DNA from: CAKUFA01 sp963656345
GTDB taxonomy: Bacteria; Bacillota; Clostridia; Christensenellales; Aristaeellaceae
Reading direction: 5' to 3'
Assembly: GCA_963656345.1 (NCBI GenBank)
Contig: CAVKHY010000130.1
Span: forward strand, 1 to 5,379
DNA: 5,379 bases
Shown here: positions 1-5,379 of the stretch, piece after piece
How the letters are laid out: every line of letters starts with the position of its first letter
Position numbering within the stretch: the stretch's first letter is position 1
Made by a program: the position numbers and the translations under genes
The notes under the pieces: model-generated
Told to the model about the DNA's origin: nothing
What the model saw: only the letters and a program-made list of their open reading frames with translations
Databases searched by the model: none

Positions 1-693
1 AGGAGACGTGGTGTGGCCGCTGGCGCCATAGTTTGTGGAGACACTTTGCTCACCAAATACCAGCGGACGACGCACCCATTCCCGTTCCCGTGCCCATGCA
101 CCGGATAACGTCAGCAAATCATAGTTTGCCTCAGGCATGTCCAGAGAAAGACTCATGGCATTGGTGATGACTAGCCGCTGTTTTCCCTTATTGCGCAGTA
201 CTGCACTTCTTGCAATGGCGTCACAGTCTTCAAAAATGGTGTACCGCAGTTCTACTTCCAACTGAAGCAGTGCATCGAAGAGTGTTAGCAGCAAGGTCTT
301 GCTTTCCCCAAAGGTGGCAGGCAAACCGGGAAGATCCGGTTTTTCCTCCGCAATGACAGCGGAAACATACCGAAGATCAACGGTCGTCGTTCCGTCTTCC
401 TGCATTATGGTGAGACTGCCTTGACGGTTGTCCCCAAGACCAAAGGAAGGATACTCCTGAGGCACACGATCCAGCAGTAATCCATTCAGCGACGGATCCA
501 GCTGACAGCCGCTGAGGGTGATCTTCCCGTTTTCAGGTAAACCAAACCGGCGGTAGATATTGACGGTATTCATTGACTCCAGCCGCTTGCCGAAATATAA
601 ATGGGTGACAAAACCTTCATCGGAAATGCCTATCACGTAGCTGATGCGATCATTGCGCAAATGAATCAGCTGATTTGAAATACAGATCTCCAT
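1..693 (-). CDS. Alpha-galactosidase, GH36 type, N-terminal part (runs off the window)
   Basis: Alpha-galactosidases of glycoside hydrolase family 36 remove terminal alpha-1,6-galactose from raffinose, stachyose, melibiose and similar sugars, usually in the cytoplasm. The open frame has 231 codons from the ATG at 693 to the window edge with no stop, so the C-terminal two thirds are missing (family proteins are usually about 700-750 residues). The visible part matches the N-terminal beta-sandwich domain: an opening stretch with ISYVIGISDEGFVTHLYFGKRL (about residues 17-38), EYPSFGLGDNRQG (80-91), LRYVSAVI and GLPATFGE in the middle, and the family-typical LTLSGAWARER at 194-204. There is no signal peptide. 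The start is fixed by AGGAGG seven bases upstream and a good promoter. The catalytic aspartates lie in the unseen barrel, so activity cannot be judged. The gene follows the opp unit in the same direction but behind a terminator. Family assignment is from remembered motifs; substrate specificity is inferred. Confidence 0.85.
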   Translation of the reverse strand, partial: MEICISNQLIHLRNDRISYVIGISDEGFVTHLYFGKRLESMNTVNIYRRFGLPENGKITLSGCQLDPSLNGLLLDRVPQEYPSFGLGDNRQGSLTIMQEDGTTTVDLRYVSAVIAEEKPDLPGLPATFGESKTLLLTLFDALLQLEVELRYTIFEDCDAIARSAVLRNKGKQRLVITNAMSLSLDMPEANYDLLTLSGAWAREREWVRRPLVFGEQSVSTNYGASGHTTSP

Positions 694-700
694 GGCAACT

Positions 701-706
701 CCTCCT
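701..706 (-). promoter_or_regulatory. Ribosome binding site of the alpha-galactosidase gene
   Basis: On the minus strand AGGAGG is followed by seven bases (AGTTGCC) and then the ATG at 693. This near-perfect Shine-Dalgarno at ideal spacing decides the start of the gene. Confidence 0.85.
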
Positions 707-736
707 ATACAAACGAAACGACCTTTTGTTATTATC

Positions 737-765
737 AGTCTAACAACGGCAGGCAAGATTGTCAA
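737..765 (-). promoter_or_regulatory. Sigma-A type promoter of the alpha-galactosidase gene
   Basis: The minus strand carries TTGACA (765-760, a perfect -35), a 17-base spacer, and TAGACT (742-737, four of six matches to TATAAT). The transcript would start near 730, giving a leader of roughly 35-40 bases that holds the ribosome binding site. The position, between the upstream terminator and the ribosome binding site, is what a separate transcription unit needs. A second AT-rich hexamer, GATAAT (736-731), is too far from the -35 to pair with it. Seen in sequence; activity is inferred. Confidence 0.7.
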
Positions 766-769
766 GCTT

Positions 770-785
770 GAAAATGCGATGTTTC
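770..785. promoter_or_regulatory. Possible operator: 16-bp pseudopalindrome GAAA-N3-CG-N3-TTTC
   Basis: The 16 bases form an imperfect palindrome: GAAA and TTTC arms with a central CG, separated by three unpaired bases on each side. It ends four bases upstream of the -35 hexamer. A central CG with A- and T-rich arms is a common form of LacI/GalR-family operators, which often control alpha-galactoside genes. However, this spacing is not one I can match to a named regulator, and ten matches in sixteen bases may be chance. Confidence 0.25.
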
Positions 786-815
786 TATAGGCTCGGCGCA
801 GAAATTTGGAGAATG

Positions 816-857
816 AAAACAGCTTCCTTCCGCCTTTTGATGAACGGAAGGAAGCTG
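816..857 (-). terminator. Rho-independent terminator of the opp-hydrolase operon
   Basis: A perfect 13-bp inverted repeat (arms 845-857 and 820-832, CAGCTTCCTTCCG and its complement) encloses a 12-base loop. On the minus strand it begins four bases after the serine hydrolase stop codon and is followed at once by TTTTC. The T tract is short, but the stem is long and stable. Read on the plus strand there is no T tract after the stem, so it appears to be directional. It separates the transporter operon from the alpha-galactosidase unit. Confidence 0.8.
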
Positions 858-861
858 CAAA

Positions 862-2282
862 TTACTCGCTGTCACGTGTGAAAACTCGTGTGCCGACCCG
901 CACACCCCACGCCGCGCCGTTTCGAATCAGGAATTCCAGCCTTGAGCAAGGAACGGCTGCCGTTTCGCTTGCATAGCCCAGGAATTTCATTCCGCCGCAG
1001 TAGCGAAGAACAAGGTTGGTCTCGCCTTTGCAGGCAACAGGTTTGCCGTTAACAACTTGCACGGAAAGATGCTCAGGAGTGCCTTCATGCCCGGTAAAAT
1101 GACCGACCATCATTTCCGGATCACTGAAATTCTCACCGTTAGGCTGATAGCGGCGGAAGCAAGTATCAAGGGGTAGATCCAGCAAGGCACTGTAAAGCGT
1201 CCAAAGAATGTCATCCATGTCTTCATCGCCTTGATTGCACAGGATCGCAATGCCGCAGCCCAAATCACGAATGGCAGCTCCTTTAGAGGAAACGCCATGA
1301 AGACCGCCGGCATGCTCCAGAAAAACATGCCCCTCCCGAACAAACTTGTTCAGTCCCATGCAGTAATAGTCATGGGCTGTTTCCGGGTATTCAGCACCCA
1401 CCAGCCGATCCACTGCTTTGGCAGGAATGACCTGCTTGCCATTGACTTTGCCGCCATTGGCCAGGCAGCCATAGTAGACAGCCATATCGGGAGCGGTGGA
1501 CTTCACCATAGCGCAGCCACGGAAGGGTGGCAGGATGTTCCACGTATCGTCTCCGATGGTTTCGCCGTTTTCACGCTCAAAGAGGGACGTAATGTCGCCC
1601 TTCGCCATGGCTTTGGCAGAAACACAATCATCATCCATGACGGTTCTCGTCATGCCGATAGGGGCAAAAATGCGGTCGTGGCAGAAGTCTTCCAGCTTTA
1701 CGTGAGCAGCCGCATCCACCACGTAGGAAAGAATGGCATACCCTTCGTTGGAGTAGCTCATGATTTCGCCCGGTGCACCTAGGGTAGGGTAGGGGCAATG
1801 CGCTACATAGTCGATGATCTGCTCAATGGTTTCCATTTTGTTGGGGGCCGTTGCGCGCNNNNNNNNNNCTCCAGCAGCCAAGGACTCTCACGACGATTGG
1901 TGTTCATGGCAATGGACCATTCCAGCGGCTCCATAGGCGGCATGCCGGAAGTATGCATGGCTAAATGCCGTATGGTGACTGCACTGCGAGGGGTACCGGG
2001 AATGCGGAAGGAAGGAATATACTTAACGACCGGATCATCAACGGACAGTTTGCCTTCTGCATCCAGAATGCACAGAGCAAGCGCCGTAATGGATTTGCTC
2101 ATGGATGCAATGCCGAAGACCGTATCTGCATCCACGGGTGTTTTCATGGCCAAATCACGAACGCCGTATTGACCGGAAAAGATGACTCCGTCTTTTCCCT
2201 TCACACAGACTGATACGCCAGCCAAATGCTGCTGCTCAACAAGCTTTGCAATCCGTGCATTGACCGCTTGAACGTCAAACAT
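862..2282 (-). CDS. Cytoplasmic serine hydrolase, class C beta-lactamase / peptidase S12 family, interrupted by an assembly gap
   Basis: This is a serine-active hydrolase of the penicillin-recognising fold. The usual three motifs are present: SMSK at residues 60-63 (catalytic Ser and Lys), YSN (bases 1747-1755) and HAG (1306-1314) where class A/C enzymes have KTG. About 138 residues precede the N-run and 331 follow it, so the full protein is a little over 470 residues. The last 100 or so residues look like a small beta-rich accessory domain after the hydrolase core. There is no signal peptide, so it is probably cytosolic. Three ATGs stand in a row (2288, 2285, 2282); the third is chosen because GGAGG lies seven bases upstream of it, whereas the first is only one base away. 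The two halves are in different frames only because the gap is written as ten N. The gene starts 14 bases after oppF stops and ends at the operon terminator. Possible roles are a D-aminopeptidase, peptidase or esterase acting on imported peptides; a true beta-lactamase is unlikely without export. The substrate is unknown. Confidence 0.85.
1859..1868. other. Assembly gap (ten N) inside the serine hydrolase gene
   Basis: Ten unknown bases lie within the hydrolase gene. The reading frame is intact on each side: the upstream half stays open up to codon GAG at 1871-1869, and the downstream half resumes in frame with CGC at 1857-1855. The two frames are out of register if the gap is really ten bases. 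For an unbroken gene the true number of missing bases must leave remainder 2 when divided by 3. Ten is therefore a placeholder or mis-estimate, unless a genuine frameshift hides there. Confidence 0.95.
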
Positions 2283-2289
2283 CATCATT

Positions 2290-2294
2290 CCTCC
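2290..2294 (-). promoter_or_regulatory. Ribosome binding site of the serine hydrolase gene
   Basis: GGAGG on the minus strand lies directly upstream of ATGATGATG. Spacing is one base to the first ATG, four to the second and seven to the third, which favours the third (2282) as the real start. The site lies in the short gap after the oppF stop codon. Confidence 0.75.
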
Positions 2295-2296
2295 GC

Positions 2297-3244
2297 TTAC
2301 AATCCGAATTTTTTACGAAGCGCTGCTTCCTCGGAGGGGGAGCAGTACACGAAGTGATCCGGCTCAATTTCCACCATGGAGGGCTTTTCTACGGAATAGT
2401 CATGGTCTCTTTCCGGCACATAGTCCGTACGGATCCGTTTCCGTTCCGTCAAAGGATTAGGCTCAGGAATGGCGGAAAGCAGCGCCCTGGTATAAGGATG
2501 CATGGGATGCTCGTACAGGTCTTCACTGCGGGCAATTTCCACCATCTTGCCGTAGTACATAACGCCGATACGGTCGCTGAAGTACTTGACCACAGACAGG
2601 TTATGAGCAATGAACAGGATGGTCAGCCCCATCTCATCCTTCAGGTCATTGAGCAGATTGATGACCTGTGCCTGAATGGAAACGTCCAGTGCGGAAACGG
2701 GCTCGTCCGCAATGATCATACGGGGCTTGATGATCATGGCCCGGGCAATGCCAATCCGCTGACGCTGACCGCCGGAAAACTCATGGGGATAGCGGGTGGC
2801 ATGCTCAGCGGTCAGGCCGACCTTCCGCAGCATTTCAATCACCTGGCGGCGAACCTCGGCCTTATCCGTTACACCTCGCAGGGTCAAACCTTCGCCGATG
2901 ATTTCCTCAATGGTCATGCGAGGGTTCAGGGACTCAATGGGGTCCTGAAAGATCATGGCAATATTGCTGGTCAGGAATTTTCGCTTTTCACGGGTCATGG
3001 GGCCGGTGATTTCCTTCCCGTCAAAAAACACTTGCCCGCTGGTCGGGTCATAAAGGCGAATAATGGAACGGCCGGTGGTCGTCTTGCCGCAGCCGCTTTC
3101 ACCCACAAGACCAAAGGTCTCGGCGGGATGAATGCCGAAAGAAACGTCGTTGACAGCATTCACGGTCATGCGCTTTCTTCCGCGTCCCGTAGTGAAGGAC
3201 TGGCAAAGATGCTTGACCTCCAGAATATAGTTTTCATTGGACAT
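2297..3244 (-). CDS. oppF: Oligopeptide ABC transporter ATP-binding protein OppF
   Basis: One of the two cytoplasmic ATPases that power peptide import through the OppB/OppC channel. The 315-residue protein has a full nucleotide-binding domain: Walker A GESGCGKT (48-55), Q-loop Gln100 in IFQDP, the SLNPRMTI stretch typical of the Opp/Dpp family, signature FSGGQRQR (156-163), Walker B MIIADE (176-181), D-loop SALD (184-187) and H-loop His214. After HPYTRALLSAIPEP, the C-terminal tail is short and unusual. It lacks the CxFxPRC cysteine motif of classical OppF and keeps only one cysteine (Cys301 in HFVYCS). The start codon overlaps the end of oppD by 11 bases and has AAGGAGG nine bases upstream, inside oppD, so translation is probably coupled. 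The order oppC-oppD-oppF and the family motifs make OppF (or the closely similar DppF) the clear reading. The actual substrate, oligo- or dipeptide or another solute, cannot be told from the ATPase. Confidence 0.93.
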   Translation of the reverse strand: MSNENYILEVKHLCQSFTTGRGRKRMTVNAVNDVSFGIHPAETFGLVGESGCGKTTTGRSIIRLYDPTSGQVFFDGKEITGPMTREKRKFLTSNIAMIFQDPIESLNPRMTIEEIIGEGLTLRGVTDKAEVRRQVIEMLRKVGLTAEHATRYPHEFSGGQRQRIGIARAMIIKPRMIIADEPVSALDVSIQAQVINLLNDLKDEMGLTILFIAHNLSVVKYFSDRIGVMYYGKMVEIARSEDLYEHPMHPYTRALLSAIPEPNPLTERKRIRTDYVPERDHDYSVEKPSMVEIEPDHFVYCSPSEEAALRKKFGL

Positions 3245-4307
3245 CTTTTGCCGCCTCCTTCATGCGCTTAATCCGGTCCTGAAGCTGCTGGGGCATTTCG
3301 ATCTTCGGAGCCTTGGGGTGCAACAGCCAAGTAGCGGCCAAATGGGTATCGGACAGGCGGAAGAAAGGAGGCTCCTTCTCCGTATCAATCTTCAGCGCAT
3401 ACTGGTTACGGGGTGCAAAGGCATCGCCGACCGGGGGATAAATCATGTTGGGCGGTGTGCCGGGAATGGCCATCAACCGATCCTTGGTTTGCAAATCAGG
3501 CATGGAAGACAAAAGCGCCCATGTGTATGGATGGGCAGGCTCAAAGAAAATTTCCTCAGCCGTGCCTGTTTCCACAATGCGACCGGCGTACATAATGTTC
3601 ACCCGATCTGCCATATTGGCCACGACGCCTAAGTCATGGGTAATGAAGATAACGGACAGATGCCGCTCCTCACGGATGCGATTGATCAGCTCCAGAATCT
3701 TTGCCTGCACCGTAACGTCCAAGGCGGTGGTAGGCTCATCGCAGATGAGAATTTCCGGATCTCCGGCCAAAGCAATGGCGATAACAATCCGTTGCCGCAT
3801 GCCGCCGGAAAATTGGAAAGGATACTGATTAAACCGTCGCTCCACATCAGGGATGCCTACAGCTTCCATCAATTCCATTGCCCGGCGCTTGGCAGCCTCA
3901 TGATGCAAACCCTTCTTGTGAAGCACTTCGGTAATCTGCTTGCCCACCTTCATGATAGGGTTCAGGGCGGACATGGGATCCTGGAACACCATGCCGATGC
4001 GATGACCGCGAATTTCGTGCATGTGGTCTTCATCAATTTTCGTCAGATCCATGCCGTCATAAAGGATACGACCACTGTCAATCATGGCATTCGGAGCAAG
4101 AATGCCCATAATAGCCTTGGTAGAAACAGACTTGCCGGAGCCGCTTTCGCCTACAATGGCCACGGTTTCGCCGCGCTTCAGGTCAAAGCTGACGCCGCGC
4201 ACGGCCTGCACAATGCCGCCATAAGTTCGGAAAGAAACCCGCAAATCCTCCACGCGCAGGATTACATCATCCGGCATGGCTTCTGTGGAATTTACTTCAT
4301 TTGCCAT
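3234..4307 (-). CDS. oppD: Oligopeptide ABC transporter ATP-binding protein OppD
   Basis: The second ATPase of the Opp importer, expected to pair with OppF under the OppB/OppC channel. The 357-residue protein shows Walker A GESGSGKS (53-60), Q-loop Gln109 in VFQDPMSALNP, signature FSGGMRQR (166-173), Walker B ILICDE (186-191), D-loop TALD (194-197) and H-loop His224. The family C-terminal region is present, with HPYTWALLSSMP (259-270) and IPGTPPN (281-287). At the four places where classical OppD/DppD has cluster-binding cysteines this protein has Asp295, Asn301, Asp308 and Thr326. A basic, probably helical tail (about 340-357) follows. The start is six bases after the oppC stop. The nearest Shine-Dalgarno-like GGAGAGG is 14 bases away, which is far, so translation is probably coupled to oppC. 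It overlaps oppF by 11 bases. DppD is the alternative name; the two are not separable here. Confidence 0.93.
   Translation of the reverse strand: MANEVNSTEAMPDDVILRVEDLRVSFRTYGGIVQAVRGVSFDLKRGETVAIVGESGSGKSVSTKAIMGILAPNAMIDSGRILYDGMDLTKIDEDHMHEIRGHRIGMVFQDPMSALNPIMKVGKQITEVLHKKGLHHEAAKRRAMELMEAVGIPDVERRFNQYPFQFSGGMRQRIVIAIALAGDPEILICDEPTTALDVTVQAKILELINRIREERHLSVIFITHDLGVVANMADRVNIMYAGRIVETGTAEEIFFEPAHPYTWALLSSMPDLQTKDRLMAIPGTPPNMIYPPVGDAFAPRNQYALKIDTEKEPPFFRLSDTHLAATWLLHPKAPKIEMPQQLQDRIKRMKEAAKDVQ
3254..3260 (-). promoter_or_regulatory. Ribosome binding site of oppF, inside the oppD coding sequence
   Basis: AAGGAGG on the minus strand, nine bases upstream of the oppF ATG at 3244, lies within the last codons of oppD. 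It supports this start, and with it the 11-base oppD/oppF overlap. Confidence 0.75.
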
Positions 4308-4313
4308 CTGGTA

Positions 4314-5379
4314 TCACGCATCCTCTCCGCGCCTGGTAGGATCCATAGCGTCCCGCAGTCCGTTGGAAAACAGATTGAAAGCAACCATCAGCAGCGAAAT
4401 CAGTACTGCAGGGAACAGGGTCTGATAGGGATACTGCAGCAGCACGCTTTGACCCGTGGAAAGCAGTGTGCCAATGGAGGGTTCCGGCGGCTTAATGCCC
4501 AAGCCAATGTATGCCAGGAAAGACTCCGAGAAAATGGCGCCGGGAATGGCAATCATGGCACGGGTGATCAAGGGGCCAACCGTGTTCGGCAGGATATGCC
4601 GGAAAATCAGCTTTCGATCAGGCACGCCCAAGGTTCGTGCGGCGAGGACGTACTCACGGCCCTTGAACCGATAAAACTGGGCACGAATCAACCGAGCTGT
4701 GCCGATCCAGCCGGTTACGGTCAATGCAAGGATGATGGAGAACATGCCGGAACCAAAGAGAATCATGAATAGAATGGTCACAACAATGTAGGGCAGTCCA
4801 TCCAACACCTCTGCAAAGTGGGTCATGATCATGTCCACTTTGCCGCCATAATATCCGGCAATGGAGCCGTAAATGACGCCGATAATGACGTTGGTCACAA
4901 CGGAGATAAAGGCGATGAGCAGGGAAATTCTTGTGCCTTTGAACAGTCTGGTCAAAATATCCCGACCCAGGTAATCCGTGCCAAACCAGTGGTATTCGCC
5001 TTCCGGCACACCGCAGTAGGCATAATAGTCCACCTTCACGTCCACCACGGTAACACCCTTGGCGTCGTATTCTTTGACAATCTCAAGGACGCTGCCTTCC
5101 GGGAAGCGGCTTGTATTGTCCAGGGAGGATTTCTTGCGGTTGGTCAGTACCATGGTGCCGTCTGCAATGCCCAGCTTCTCCAGCAGCGGAATTTTCGGCG
5201 GCAGATTCTTCTGGCTTACATTCTGCTGAGTATAGGAGTAACCTGTAATGTTAGGAACAACAATGGCCAGCGCGATGATAATCAAAATAACGGTCAGCGA
5301 AACCATGGACAGCTTGCTCTTCCGCAGCCGCTGCCAAGCGTCCTTGTAAAAGCCGATGGGTTCTGTTTTGAACTCCTCG
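4314..5379 (-). CDS. oppC: Oligopeptide ABC transporter permease OppC (N-terminus beyond the window)
   Basis: Inner-membrane channel subunit of the Opp importer, partner of OppB. The reading frame has no start within the window: it continues from the ATG at 5306 back to the edge through EEFKTEPIGFYKDAWQRLRK, a typical cytosolic lead-in of OppC proteins. That Met is therefore internal and the true start lies upstream. Counting visible residues from the edge, TM1 is at about 25-47. A long extracytoplasmic loop follows, ending in HWFGTDYLGRD (130-140), the conserved entry to the permease domain. Further hydrophobic segments lie at about 152-174, 195-222 and 270-290, with a last one at about 321-338. 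The ATPase-contacting EAA loop is at 241-265 (REYVLAARTLG, then HILPN). The loop after TM1 is much longer than in enterobacterial OppC. The protein ends six bases before oppD. Gene order and motifs make OppC (or DppC) secure; which peptides it carries is unknown. Confidence 0.93.
   Translation of the reverse strand, partial: EEFKTEPIGFYKDAWQRLRKSKLSMVSLTVILIIIALAIVVPNITGYSYTQQNVSQKNLPPKIPLLEKLGIADGTMVLTNRKKSSLDNTSRFPEGSVLEIVKEYDAKGVTVVDVKVDYYAYCGVPEGEYHWFGTDYLGRDILTRLFKGTRISLLIAFISVVTNVIIGVIYGSIAGYYGGKVDMIMTHFAEVLDGLPYIVVTILFMILFGSGMFSIILALTVTGWIGTARLIRAQFYRFKGREYVLAARTLGVPDRKLIFRHILPNTVGPLITRAMIAIPGAIFSESFLAYIGLGIKPPEPSIGTLLSTGQSVLLQYPYQTLFPAVLISLLMVAFNLFSNGLRDAMDPTRRGEDA

Noticed and set aside
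711..720. Tandem AAACG AAACG in the alpha-galactosidase leader as a repeat element or operator
   Set aside because: Two five-base copies are too short to call; noted only as part of the control region.
1231..1782. Plus-strand open frame opposite the serine hydrolase
   Set aside because: The opposite strand holds the YxN and HxG motifs of the hydrolase in a continuous frame. I see no ribosome binding site or recognisable domain for the plus-strand frame.
862..1881. Downstream half of the hydrolase as a separate gene starting at TTG 1881
   Set aside because: The start falls upstream of the N-run in sequence that belongs to the upstream half in another frame. It lacks the SxxK serine and has no ribosome binding site; it is the rest of one gene.
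2354..3271. Plus-strand open frame of 305 codons opposite oppF
   Set aside because: It is antisense to a well-supported oppF, crosses its start and shows no family resemblance; a shadow.
3636..4772. Long plus-strand open frame of 378 codons opposite oppD and oppC
   Set aside because: It spans the oppC/oppD junction and its translation (rich in His, Gln, Asn and Gly) looks like the antisense of conserved ABC motifs. The minus strand carries clear Walker, signature and EAA motifs, so this is a shadow.
4314..5306. ATG at 5306 as the start of oppC
   Set aside because: The frame stays open to the window edge with residues typical of OppC (EPIGFYKDAWQRLRK) ahead of it, and the Met sits at the beginning of TM1, so it is internal.
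1..5379. CRISPR array, tRNA, rRNA, insertion sequence or phage attachment site
   Set aside because: I found no repeat-spacer pattern, no tRNA-like cloverleaf with a CCA end, no rRNA signature and no transposase or terminal inverted repeats. Nearly the whole window is coding, with only the 168 bases at 694-861 non-coding beyond short spacers.

Overview
The window looks like part of a draft or metagenome-assembled genome of a Gram-positive anaerobe, most likely a gut-type Clostridia (Eubacteriales, Christensenellales or Oscillospirales-like). This is inferred from the style of the Opp proteins, the strong AGGAGG ribosome binding sites, the sigma-A type promoter and moderate base composition. 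No marker gene is present, so the taxonomy is a guess. A run of ten N at 1859-1868 marks an assembly gap.

Every supported gene is on the minus strand, so transcription runs from high to low coordinates. The layout from 5379 down to 1 is: (i) oppC, an ABC peptide-transporter permease cut at its N-terminus by the window edge (4314-5379); (ii) oppD, ATPase (3234-4307); (iii) oppF, ATPase (2297-3244); (iv) a cytoplasmic serine hydrolase of the class C beta-lactamase / peptidase S12 type, split by the N-run (862-2282); (v) a 13-bp stem-loop followed by a short U tract (816-857), read as the operon terminator; (vi) a separate promoter and ribosome binding site; (vii) the N-terminal 231 codons of a GH36-type alpha-galactosidase, open at the low-coordinate edge (1-693).

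Genes (i) to (iv) are packed with gaps of 6, -11 and 14 bases (the last measured to the chosen start) and should form one transcript. The upstream part, presumably oppA and oppB, lies outside the window. OppC and an OppB partner would form the membrane channel and OppD/OppF would drive it. The serine hydrolase has no signal peptide and may act in the cytosol on something the transporter brings in. The alpha-galactosidase has its own promoter and probably belongs to a separate carbohydrate-use unit.

I see no wholly new system here. The points most worth a second look are the loss of Fe-S cluster cysteines in the tails of both ATPases, the coupling of an S12-type hydrolase (SxxK, YxN, HxG) to the peptide importer, the long extracytoplasmic insert in OppC, and the gap that artificially splits the hydrolase. 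The plus strand has no convincing gene.
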